Source: Pyrrhoderma lamaoense (Eukaryota > Basidiomycota > Agaricomycetes > Hymenochaetales > Hymenochaetaceae). Taken from it: a stretch of 64,000 bases of DNA. The stretch spans positions 1,116,001 through 1,180,000 of the forward strand of contig NBAZ01000005.1 of the NCBI GenBank assembly GCA_002794735.1, in the 5' to 3' direction. The position numbers were made by a program, and so were the translations under genes. Below, one piece after another: positions 1 to 10,634 of the stretch (position 1 is the first letter of the stretch; every line of letters starts with the position of its first letter). The notes below the pieces were generated by a model. That model was not told the origin of the DNA and ran no database searches. It was given only the letters and a program-made list of their open reading frames with translations.

Positions 1-911
1 ATCAGTGAGGAGGACTTGCTAGGTCCGTTTTGTTTAAAATTAATCTTCAAAAGGATGGTAGTATCTGATATCGAAGTCAAGAAATGAACCGTGACACAGA
101 TGAACTGCCTTCAATAATTGCTGATTTGGACGACGATGTAGCTTCAATCACAAATAGCCAGTAGGTGTCCCAGTTCTCATATATTTTCATCTTAATGCCA
201 ACATACTCAGCAATCAGCTCTATTCTACAAAAAATAAGCTTCTTGATTTGATGGATACACTGGGAAGCATTCTTGCGAGCCTGACTGACTTAGAAAGCAT
301 CATGGCTGAAATGCTTGTTCAGCAAGAAGAAACCGAGGTAGAGGACTAGTGTTCTCCGTACACTCATGTTTGATCGTAAACATCACTTTTTCAGAACGCT
401 TTCGAAGAGCACCTTGCATCCCTGCAAGGGCATCTTACGACTGTTGAACATCTTTATCTTACGTTTACTTCCTATGAGAATTCTTTCAACAGTCTTCTTG
501 TAGAACTGGAGCGTCGGAGACGATATCGGGACGCTACGGAAGAGATTGTCAAGGGGATGGAACGGCAATTAAGAGCCTTACGAGAAGGTAAGCATTAGAA
601 GGCAGATATCAATTGATCTTCCTTTCCAACTAACTTTTACGTGACATAGAGGAAATACAGACTCGGGAATTCTTCTTTTCAGAACACGGCTCAAATCTTC
701 CCGATGATCTGTGTCCTTGCATAGCACACATGCCCACAAGATGGGATGTTTCACCTGCCCTCGGTGAGGTACTTGAGGAGCTACCGGAAGTGGATGAGGA
801 CCTTTTAGTTGAGGTATGCATGTATCATGATGAGATTAAGATTTGTACTAAGAAAGTTACCAGGCCACAAAGCGTATAGACCTTCTCAAGGATGGTACAG
901 AGAGTCTATAG
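1..911 (+). CDS. ATG17: Autophagy scaffold protein Atg17, C-terminal part (5' end outside window)
   Basis: This is the 3' end of an intron-rich gene with five visible exons, stopping at TAG 909-911. The exons join in frame across introns starting GTAGGTG (about 163), GTAGAGG (about 340), GTAAGC (about 588) and GTATGC (about 813). The product is a long helical, coiled-coil protein. The region after the fourth intron carries the Apg17-type pattern of an aromatic and acidic stretch followed by a His-Gly pair and Leu-Pro-Asp-Asp (FFFSEHGSNLPDDL). Atg17 is the scaffold of the Atg1 kinase complex at the pre-autophagosomal site. The assignment rests on remembered family pattern. The start and N-terminal half lie upstream of the window. 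No frame break is seen in this part. Confidence 0.75.
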
Positions 912-1011
912 ATACACTTCCATTCCCTATACTTATTATGATTAAAGTCTGTCATTCTTTCACATTGGGATATATGTAACTTTACAAATAATCGTTGTAT
1001 CGACCAAAACC

Positions 1012-1921
1012 TCAGAGCGACGTTATCTTCCCAGGCCAAAACTGATCACTATCTTTATTCTTATGGTACCATTCACCATCGTGAGCGAGAATCACTCTAA
1101 CTCGTGGGAGCGTTAGTAAGCTCGAAATGCGCTTGATCGTGGCCTCTGCTTTCTCTTTATCATGATGTATACATATTAATTTCTCGCCGCTCGGATACAT
1201 CGCTATCTCCCCTTGTCCTCGAACGAGTCTCCAATCATGGGCGGCATCTCCCGCAAGGTAGATCCACCCTCCATCCATAGAGGTTCGTGCAAGTAAGTTA
1301 ATATGACCTTGGAGGTGACCTGGTGCATCAACAAAATACAGGGCTCCATCACCAAAGTAATCCAGAGCCTTAGGGAAGGGCCTATCGGCTTCCAACCCTC
1401 ACTATCTGTATCAAGAAAATCTGTCCTTCCTTTGGGTAGAAGCGCAGATGGGAAAAGACTGTTCGGATCTTCAGGATACCCAGGTTGAAACAGTTTTTGG
1501 GCTTCAATCCCTACTATAAACTTTGCTTTGTCAAAAAGCGATGTGTTCCCTGTATGATCCCAATGACAGTGCGATAAGCAGACGTGTGTTACATCACTAG
1601 GCTCAAGACCTCCCTTTTTGAGAGAGGTCGGTACGTCTTTGGGGACTTCGGCTTTGAATACGTTTGAGAGTCTCTTCCTGGTCAGCTCTGGATAGTTCTC
1701 TATATCCGACCGAATACCAAGGTCGAAGACGATGCGTGTACCCGAATTCAGGTGTGTGACAAGAAAGGAAAGGGAGGGTACAATATGTCTTTCCCCTTCT
1801 GGCGCCGTCGTTACGAACATCTGTGCTGGCATGTCCAGTAGTCCACCTTCAAGAGCAGAAACATTGCAGTATGACTGATTTGGGCCGGGAGGAGGAAGCT
1901 GGGGATTGTAGATTGAGACAT
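1012..1921 (-). CDS. Metallo-beta-lactamase-fold hydrolase (AHL-lactonase-like), two single-base frame breaks
   Basis: The protein has the zinc-binding signature SHCHWDHTG (H-x-H-x-D-H) and the later conserved blocks DAPGHLQGHINLLAR and YLAGDAAHDW, followed by a C-terminal AHDGEWY. This places it in the metallo-beta-lactamase superfamily, in the fungal branch resembling N-acyl homoserine lactonases; the substrate is unknown. The reading frame is broken twice. At 1901-1904 (GGGG on the + strand) one missing base separates the start ATG (1919-1921) from the conserved PPPGPNQSYC segment. At 1378-1382 (GGGCC) one missing base separates EGWKPIGP from FPKALDYFGDG. Everything else reads cleanly without introns. 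I treat both as likely sequence errors, but a decaying gene cannot be excluded. It is tail-to-tail with ATG17. Confidence 0.75.
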
Positions 1922-2276
1922 GACTTTCGAAAACTTCGATGAGTTGAGAATACACTGCATCTCTATCAATATATATGTCTACATTATGAATCCGGTGACT
2001 TTCAAAAATTGATTCCGTATGCTAAAATCCGAAGGAAGCTGTAAAAGAGAGTCTTTGAATCCCATGAATTATAAATATAAAACAACGAATTCATGATTCC
2101 GAATACACTGTATTATACAGAGGATTGTATACTTTTTTCATGACGTCATGCCGAGTGAGCTATTTGCGTATAGAACTTCCCAGCACCCGTGACTGACGTT
2201 TCTCTATAAGATCAAGTCACTGATGGCGTCAAATAACTAGGCTTTGATTTATATAGCCACACAGTACCATTGTAAT

Positions 2277-4018
2277 CTAATTAACACTACCGAAAATTTG
2301 ATATCTTCTACAAATACTGGGCCCAACTTCTTCATATTGAGCTTTGGTGTGACAATAGTTATAGAACTCAGGCTAGTATGATATTGCATCAGACCATCAT
2401 GACGTCTATATATTGAACGAGTAACGTACCAAGGACGCGAGAAGTGAGCCACCAAACCAGACAGCGTATCTAATATCCTGATTAGAAACGAATGTTACTT
2501 CATGAATCGTTGAGTCAATCACCTTTGTCGCTTGTGAGAAATAACATCTACTTCCACTCCGCTCGACTGAAGAATTATTAAACTATGTAAATAAATGTGT
2601 TAATAAAGAATTGAATATTACCCACTCGAGTTTTGCTCCCGCTCGATGCCTCACTGGCCTCAATACGACGGTCAACTAATTGTTTCAAATCACGTTTTAA
2701 ACGTTGGCCAAAGTGAGTAAACATTGTTGATCCTCCAGATAAAACAATATTCTATAAAGCGATAAGTACTCGCATGTAGGATGAGAGATGCAGTAATATA
2801 CTTTATATAAACCACGTCTAACATCTATCGGTGATGACTGGATGACATTATCAACAATATCAGGAAGAGGTGTCAAGAAGTCGGATGAATAGATTTCAGG
2901 GTTGAAAAATATCTCGGGTGCAAGGAACCGTTCATAACCAACGTCAACACTATAGGACTAAGTGGTGGTGCGATATTATTAGAACGCATATAAATAAGAT
3001 TTCTGAAATTAAGGAAAACTTGCCTTGCCAGTGACACTATGCTCTCCGGTGTAGCGTTGGAACATATTGTAAGGATCTGCATCATATTTCCTGAACTCCT
3101 TTACGATATCTTGACAAACGTAGCTATAATTTTCCTTAACTTTACTAGCAACACGCATTTGATCTTCTGGAGGCACTACAGCCATCTCCCCTCGCTCACG
3201 CATCAGATTAAGAACGAACTGTGTAATATCACGACCAGCTATAGGAATGTGCTTGATTGCACTTCCGATGACATATCCCTCCGCACATGGAATTACGTGA
3301 GTAACACCGTCACCTGAGTCAATGACTGTACCGGTTAATGTGCGATCGGTTACTTTATTTGACGACCATGATGCAGCGAGGGCAAGGACTGCTTGCACTG
3401 CGATGTATAGACCTTTGATATTAAAGGATTCAAAGAAGATTTCTGCCGTTTGTTCTCTGTTTTCTGGCGGATTAAGAGGCGGTTCTGTCTATTGATATAC
3501 GGTTACAATTTAAAAAAAAATGGAAACAAACGAGTAGACATACTAATAGGAAGTAATGATCTTCTGGTTCTGCACGTAAGTACTTGAAGATCGTTTGCTC
3601 CCAGTATCGCTCCATATGATCCCAGTTATCAATCATCCCATGACGAATTGGATAGTGGACGCCGTAACCGGGGGTTTTCTGATTCGCGATTGCTTCATCG
3701 CCAATGAAGAAATCTAAGTCCTCCACACCACGTTTTGAAGCAAGATTTCCGGGTTTTGAGGGTATGGGGGGACCAGAACGGGTAGGTTGTGATGCCGTCC
3801 CACCTCGGGTAGCAATTGCAGTTGGAAAAACACTAGAATTCTATTCTCAAACCCGAATCCTGGACAAATAATGCGCATTTAACGTACAATGAAGGGTCTG
3901 AATTACCTGCAAAGCTGTATACAGTTTAGTGGGAAAATGTAATTAGTTATATTTATGCGCACCCTATTTTCGAAAATCCTGTCCCGTTATCACTGATAAT
4001 TGGTGCAAGTAAAGCCAT
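2277..4018 (-). CDS. ARP3: Actin-related protein 3 (Arp2/3 complex)
   Basis: A complete multi-exon gene; ATG at 4018, TAG at 2277-2279. The N-terminus reads [20 protein letters not shown], the actin-fold phosphate-1 loop. It continues with [11 protein letters not shown], the Arp3-type [27 protein letters not shown], the phosphate-2 loop [10 protein letters not shown] and [11 protein letters not shown], and ends [11 protein letters not shown]. Arp3 and Arp2 form the pseudo-dimer that seeds branched actin filaments. All exons join without any frame break, which helps calibrate the sequence quality of this window. One intron (2958-3023) uses a GC donor (AAG|GCAAGT) instead of GT; the others are GT..AG. 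Identity is very secure because nearly the whole conserved protein can be read. Confidence 0.97.
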
Positions 4019-4392
4019 AGATGTAAACTAGCTACTTGGTGTCAAGCAAGGCGGCGTCGCGGTCTAAGAACTGTTGCTGCGATATCATCGTGTCACGAGC
4101 CTGATTTCGGCAGGTACCGAAATGTGCACATACAACGTTGTTACTTAATGATATAAGTTGAATTCGAATTCAATGAATTTCATTGATTGAAGCAAATTAC
4201 ATGTTTATAAGAAACAAACCGGAGAAAATTTAATGATACATTTAAAAGATTACAATACAGTCGTAATTCTCTCTTTCTACTTCCAATACAACAATTCCAG
4301 AGATCTGTGTAAAAGACAGGGATAAATCTTAAATTCAAGATTACCATTGTTGAAAAATCGCACCTACTAGAGATCCAATGAAAATTGAGTTT

Positions 4393-5077
4393 CTACGCAC
4401 TGGTGGTAGGTAATTCAGAGAACGAGGAACCGGTTTCAGATGTATGAGCGAAGAAAGAAGAAAGTTCCTCGTTAAGATGAGATTTGTATGATGAGACCTT
4501 TTCGTGAACTTTAGACTCGAATGATGAATAATCAAAGGAAGAGAAAGCGGATGGCTCTGGATGAGAGAATGAAGAGTAACTAAAGCTGAAGATGCTAAGA
4601 GGGTCGAAAAAAGGTTCGCGAGCGGATAAGGCGAGCGTGGAACTGGATCCAGAATCCGATGCACCACTCTCCAGGGACGAGAGATCTTCAGAGATGCTAG
4701 ATACGACTGAAGATGCTATCTCTGTTGGTGAAGATATAGAAAATGTGGATGACGATTCAATCGGACTGGTAAATGTAAAAGAGCTGGTCTCTATCGGAGC
4801 AGAGAAAGAGTTAGAAGACTCTGTCGGCTTGGAAAATGTGAAAGAAGAATCGTAAGAAAAGGAACTTTCAGATTGGTGATGGTGGTGGTGAGGATGCGGG
4901 TGGAACAGACTGCTGAGAAAATCTCCAAGATTGGGATCACGAGCTTTGAGCTCGCCATCTTCTACAGGAATTATTAAAACTCATATATCAAGAAAGATAA
5001 TTGTGGAACTTACGACTAGGTGCAGACATCGAGGACGCTACCACCGAAGCAATTACCAAAGAAAAGTAAATCTTCAT
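4393..5077 (-). CDS. Ser-rich small secreted protein with His-rich stretch
   Basis: Two exons (5077-5014 and 4961-4393) encode 210 residues. The first ~19 residues are a signal peptide: Met-Lys start, hydrophobic core FSLVIASVVA, Ala-rich end. The intron (GTAAGT..TGTAG) falls just after the signal. The mature part opens with an acidic/basic stretch and a His-rich segment (residues 42-50, HPHPHHHHH). A Ser/Thr/Phe/Glu-rich region follows, with four loose repeats of the form F-S/T-x-P-[TI]-E, then many SSF blocks to the stop. There are no cysteines. I do not recognise the family. It could be a secreted, possibly O-mannosylated or metal-binding surface protein; that is inference. A competing open frame on the + strand (4592-4855) is its antisense shadow. 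Confidence 0.72.
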
Positions 5078-5167
5078 GATCAATACGAGTTTGTTCGAGA
5101 TAGAGTGGTCTGCAATTATGCGTTTCTAGAGGAGAAAGTTGATATGAGAGAATGGATCTAGTACATT

Positions 5168-5176
5168 GTTTTATAG
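5168..5176 (-). promoter_or_regulatory. TATA box of the Ser-rich secreted protein gene
   Basis: CTATAAAAC on the minus strand lies about 90 bp upstream of the ATG at 5077. This is a good spacing for a fungal TATA promoter with a short leader. Confidence 0.5.
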
Positions 5177-6364
5177 CATTGGAAAAAGTGACGCATGACA
5201 AAAATATATCGATCCTGAAGAAATAAGGATAGAACGGAAATAGAGAATCATGGAGATAAAATTGTATACTTGGAGTGATGGACTATGGCGAACATATGTC
5301 TTGTTGATCCCGAAACCGCGGCAATTGAACTAAGACATATAACATGTAAGTAACTGTGTTGAGATGAGGTGGTCTTTATCCATCGGGATTGGAGCAAGAT
5401 GTGCTATCCCATTCCGAATTGCACCCATATTCCTGACTGCGGAGCTACCGAGGAGCGATGTCGGTCTGTATGATTTTCAGACATATCCTTAAAGGATATG
5501 TGTTAAGGCTTGAATTTTGAGATAAGCAGTAGCTTAACTGTAAGAAAGAAAATTAGAGCTTTACATACAGGCCAGGATTTATTTATTTTATTTCAATGGA
5601 GTAATACTCGTACTAAAAAAAATTGAGGTGGCTGATTCAAGTTGACGAAAATCCGGATGTGTGCTGTACCATGGATTTATCACGTATTTTATTCGGTAGT
5701 GTATTGCCGTAAAGGGAAATTTCGATCCCCACGCACAAACTAAGTTGTTGCAAACCAGAAATCATGCGTACGCTTCTGGTTTTTGGAAATCTATCGTCTG
5801 CACACATAACTCCCGATATTTTGAAGCTTACCTTACCTTTCAAGGGGTCTGGTGACGGATGCGCCATGCAACACTTTCAAAGAGTTGTTCCCCAACGAAC
5901 TTACTTGTAGCTTACCTATATCTCATTAGATAAAGTTGTTTTTATTTATAATTGGGAGACTCAACATCAGTCAGTTCCCTCATTATTCTTAAGCTGAAAG
6001 CCTAGAACTTCAGAAGCGAGGGACACTTATGTCATCTCTTAGATACCGCGATTTAATTTTCTGGTAGAAATGCGCGTCCCGTAAACTCTCTCGGAGGTAC
6101 GTTTCTTGGTATAGTAAACCGAGTATGATATTTCTTCCATATTGACTTGCAAAGTATCGGCGAACGTCGGTCCGGCAAGTAATGGCAAAATGCACCAGAT
6201 AGTATCTTTGTAGAGTTGCGCCATTACACGTTATATACAATATCTTATCTTCAGTGCAAAACGGAAGTTTGCGTTTTTCTTTGCAGTATAGATAGCGAAA
6301 CAGTGACTGAGCTTCCTTCCCTCGTCTAGTATCTGATAGGAATTGACCTACTTGCCTTGAACAA
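5177..6364. other. Intergenic stretch, no secure gene
   Basis: No conserved protein is recognised on either strand. Short open frames exist. One is a + strand start at 5286 (MANICLVDPETAAIEL) running into a GTAAGT donor near 5346. Another is a 42-codon frame near 5364-5492. Two more lie on the minus strand at 5637-5867 and 6010-6240. None carries a motif or an obvious partner exon. A small unrecognised gene around 5286-5500 (+) is possible. Confidence 0.4.
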
Positions 6365-8691
6365 ATGGATAGTCATCCTCAAAAGAAGCGGAGGCTGTTT
6401 CGCCTTCATCGAGGCCATGATTCAACGCCCTCAACTCGGCTTGAACCTGTCAACTCAAGTAGAACGAGTTCTACAGGCGCTCCGGCTATACCTTCGCGGA
6501 GCTCGTCTCTCAGGATCAGCCCATCAAATACATCGGCGAAACGAGAAGACACTAATAACATTGGTCGTCTTGCAAGAAATAGCTCGATACAATCGAAGAC
6601 GACGAAGAAACCTGTGCATCTTGATGTGGCTCCCAACATGAATATAGGGTCAAAGAGAGCTAGAAGTCCAGGGATTGGACCTTCACGAAGGAGAGCGTCT
6701 ACTACGTCCATCGCATCATCGCATCGAAGTGGCATTGTGGGTAAGGATGATACCTATAGCTCTATTCTGGATTTTGACTTCGAGACAAACTGGATCATCG
6801 ACATTGTGCCAAGGGATGATAGAACGGATGAACCTATCAAACCAGCACGCGCCCCCACTGTAATCAGACGCCATAAGAGTAGCTCTACGACCAGAAGCTC
6901 TATCTCACGGAGTAGTATCAGACAAGGACGAAACCCGTCAACTGTAAGCAAAAAGGGGTATAATAATCAGTTTTCTTTCGTCAAAAAATCCGGTGGGTCT
7001 ACTCTCGATTTGACAAGGGACCATAAACGCTCGTCTATTCAGGGACCACCTTTGTCAAGACGAGCCAGCACCCAATCAAACCGGTCCGAATCCAATTTTT
7101 CAACCTTCTCCGAGATTGCTCCTTCAATAGCATCTACTCGACCTTCCTTAGTCAATACAATCGTACTTCAAGGTGGGATGGAAGGTGATGATGATTATGG
7201 AGGTGTTAAGGCATGGAAGTGGTTCCACAATCAACTTGAACGCGCTAGATTGTATAGAGTGATTGTAAGAATAAAAAGGAAAGAAGACAAAGATATAACT
7301 ACGAAGTATGATCGAATGCTGGAAGTAAGTAATTTGTCAGCTTATGCCCTTTGAACTCACCCTGAGAATAAGATGGTAGGATATCAGACTAGAGACGAAG
7401 CGAATATTACACTTCGTGAAACTACTTACACATGATACATTACAATCTTCTTTCACACTTCTCAGAAGCGCTGGCACATGGGGTTACACATTCATGCCTG
7501 TCGCGATGATTTTCCTCTTCTTGTGGGATGCATTTCAACTTGTACATGTTCGTATGACTTTCTTCTACAAAATTACTTTGTAATTTACGCTCATATCTAC
7601 TCACAGGACAACATGCAAACGTGCACAGTTCTGATGAACTCTTGTGCTTCTAATCTGGCTAATACCTTTGACACTATATCGGTAGTATTAGACTCTGATG
7701 CTGACCTGCAAGGAATGCTCTCGGGACATTTGAACGTCATGCGAGAGTAAGTTATAATTATATGTTTCGAACAAAGCCACTTCTAACTATTTACAAGGAA
7801 ATTCCTTGCCGTTCATCAATTCTTACTTGCACAAAGTAACGAGAATGCTTTAGTGAGATTTATATGCCGTAAGGAGATCGAAAGAATCCTCAATAACCAA
7901 GGCTATAGACTGGATAGAGAAATAAATTATTTTTTCGTATGTATATTCTGTTTTATTTCTTATCAAACTATTAATATTAGATCCATAACAGCATAAAGTA
8001 AATCTTCAAAGTTTGAAAAAAATTATCCGGCTGATAACAATGGTCGATGGCAACACAAAATTGTTAGAAGACATACACAAAGTTACTGTAGGATCGGACT
8101 TTAAATCAAACGGTAAAAGTGTCTCTAATGCTGGTGAATCGGTAGCCGAGTTGGCTATCACACTTAAAGAGCTGAAAACAAAATATAATGGCAAAGGAAT
8201 CAAGAAAGCTATAGAAGGGATGTATGAAACAAAGGAGCCAGATAAAAACAATCTCCAAGAACCTATGTACTATATTGAAGCGGCACAAGATGCTATCAAC
8301 AGTCTCAAGTCACTCGAGGAGAAAGGTTTAAGCGCTGTAATGGATGTTCCTAATAACAAGGAGGAACTGAGAAAGACGTTACAACAAGTTAAAAGTGCTA
8401 ACCGAAGGATGAAGAGAGACTTGTTGGAATTACAAAAGAAAAAGGGAAAAGTGGTCCAAGAATATGAGAAAGATTTACAAGAGTTAAGAGAGATACACCT
8501 CCAGGCACAGGTCGAGTTCTGTAATACAGCGGAAAAAAAGCTAAACAGCCTCATTGACAACTTTGTCCCACAAAATTACCTAGGTACTATTTTGGCTGGT
8601 AAGTTGCAAACCCGATATTTAATTTGGCGTGCTTGCTTACTATACGTTTAACAATAAACGATAACCAGGGGACTCAGAAGACGAGGGGTAG
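6365..8691 (+). CDS. HeLo/MLKL-N-terminal-like helical protein with long basic Ser-rich N-terminus and coiled-coil tail
   Basis: Six exons (6365-7324, 7380-7547, 7607-7746, 7798-7937, 7999-8598, 8669-8691) join without a break into 676 codons plus stop. Residues 1-300 are disordered and rich in Arg and Ser. A hydrophobic helix follows at about 355-369 (GYTFMPVAMIFLFLW). Next is a helical domain (about 375-475) with the pattern of fungal MLKL-N-terminal/HeLo-like bundles: helix of HDNMQTCTVLMNSC type, then REKFLAVHQFLL, then VRFICRKEIERILN. The rest is a Lys/Glu-rich coiled coil. In this superfamily such bundles act in membrane targeting, cell death or as adaptors of kinases and NLRs. No kinase or NLR module is present here. 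Function is inferred only from the fold-level pattern. Confidence 0.65.
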
Positions 8692-9106
8692 AGTGTTATG
8701 ACATAGATCCTGTCTCTTATAACGAAATGTGAAAAAACTGTTAAGGATAATGGAAGTAGCTCTTCAGATTCCTGGGTGTAATCTTTAATTTTGTTACTTT
8801 GTCTGGTATTTGTTTGTGTGCTATACCCTCTGCAGCTCATAGACACTTGCAACTGTAGAAATATCTCTATCACCACTTCAAAAATCCAAGTGATTATACA
8901 ATAGTAGGTGCATCAACTTGAATTACAATTACTTAATACATTATAAATTCAACGATATTCATATTGTACCCAAGACTAGACTGTCGATCATTTCTTGTTT
9001 GTACGTCACCATATCATCATCGACATTCACATGTTTGTCTGTTTGTTTTTGCTTCCTACGACGACCACCGAGATTGTTGATACTGTTCCTCTAGTCTGAG
9101 TCAATT

Positions 9107-10458
9107 ATGGGTGTGATCTCTCGACTTCTACCACCTCTTACGTGTGCATATGGTCTTCAAGCAGGTAGGGAAAACCGTTGCGCCTCCTAGAGTCGCAGTG
9201 TCCGTATCATATAGCATTGATAGACACATCCTTTTACTCGTAGCTGCTGCTTTGATATTTGTTCCTCGAAGGGATGAGAAATACTATGACTTTTTTGGAA
9301 TGCTTGGATTTCTATCTACAACGGCTATTTCTCTCTACTATCCTAGTCTAAGAGCAAAATTTATATCCGAAAATAGCGTACCTATTCCTCCTATAACGAG
9401 CTTTGCTTCAAGACAGCTCTTAATCAGTGGTTGCTTGGCTTTGTGGTCGACAAGACTAGGAACTTTTCTCTTCTCTGTGAGCTCACATTAACTGCGCCTA
9501 TAACTCTGGGACACTCAGAACAGCATGTCTAGCGTGCCCTGAAGTCCGGGGCGATTCTAGGTTCGACGAAGTAAAACATCAGCCTGGGAAATTTACCTTC
9601 TTCTGGGTGGCACAAGGTGCTTATTCGCATTTTTTTCTTAGGGTTGTCTAATCATACTATAAATTTTACACAAAAATGAAAGCAACTTGGGTCTTCCTTG
9701 TCGGGTTGCCTGTTTACATGGTAAACAAATAAGACATTGTGTTTTCATACAATTGTCAAGTTACATGAAATTTATACTCTTTTTAGGTCAATACGCTGCC
9801 CCGGGGCTACACCCTCCTCTTTCGGTACGAGACTACGTCTCTGCCGGCGTTTTCTTGTCTTCTTTTCTTTTCGAAGTCATAGCGGATCAACAAAAACATA
9901 TATGGAGAAAGGAAAAGACGATAAGAAACACGAAGAGAAATTTATACAAAGTGGCCTCTGGAGTATTTCCAGACATCCAAAGTACTTCTTGCTACCAATT
10001 ACTGAATATTTTATCTAATCAAAGACAACCTGCTCTTTAGTTATGTAGGAGAAGTTGGTATCTGGACAGGGATATGGGCGCTATCAGTCAATTCCGTGCA
10101 AACACCTTATTTTCCAAGATTCACTCCACTAGTCACTGCAACGAGCCCAATCTTTACGTATTGTTTGCTCAGATACGTGAGTGTGCGTATTTGTCTTTTT
10201 TGGACCTCTCTATTAATTTATCAAACAAGGTTTCTGGTGTTCCTCCTCTCGAGGTTTGTGCATTGTCATATGACTAAGTATACATACAATCACTCAATAA
10301 AATTATCAGCGTGCTGGAAACAAGAAGTTTGGTTCTGATCCTAAGTGGAATGAGTACAAGAGGTATGTCTGATATTCGCTTGTTAGATAGAATGAAAATA
10401 GGAATGCTCACTTTCCAGAAACGTCCCCATCTTCTGGCCTTGGGGATCCAAAGAATAA
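9107..10458 (+). CDS. DUF1295 / steroid 5-alpha-reductase-like membrane protein, three single-base frame breaks
   Basis: The start MGVISRLLPPLTCAYGLQA (9107-9164) splices to AAALIFVPRRDEKYYD at 9244. The protein is multi-membrane and ends with the motif SRHPNYVGEVGIW typical of DUF1295 and steroid reductase-like proteins, then NVPIFWPWGSKE and TAA at 10456-10458. At least seven introns are needed. The conserved frame is broken by one missing base at three places: GGGG 9548-9551 (RALKSG before DSRFDEVKH), CCCC 9799-9802 (VNTLP before GLHPPLSVRD) and AAAA 9913-9916 (WRKEK before DDKKHEEKF). The family is thought to reduce lipid double bonds with NADPH, but the substrate here is unknown. Three separate same-base-run lesions in an otherwise clean protein suggest sequence error. 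Confidence 0.72.
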
Positions 10459-10634
10459 GTAGTCCACTTCTCGCTCCATAATATGATGTCTCTGGTTTCT
10501 GTCTGTGGTTCCCTCGTATTTATCCATGCTTTGACTAAGGTAAATTACAGAATACGTATTATTGTACAGTACAGATGTATTTTTCAAATAAAGGTCGATT
10601 GAAGAATTTGACACTCTTCTATGAATCCCGGCGT

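Noticed and set aside
4592..4855. Acidic + strand open frame with Asp/Glu repeats
   Set aside because: It is the exact antisense of the Ser-rich secreted protein, whose signal peptide, intron and stop make a complete gene model; Ser/Phe-rich coding DNA naturally gives acidic/Lys antisense frames.
6406..6735. Minus-strand 109-codon frame inside the HeLo-like gene
   Set aside because: Shadow of exon 1 of the + strand gene; no motif and no promoter context.
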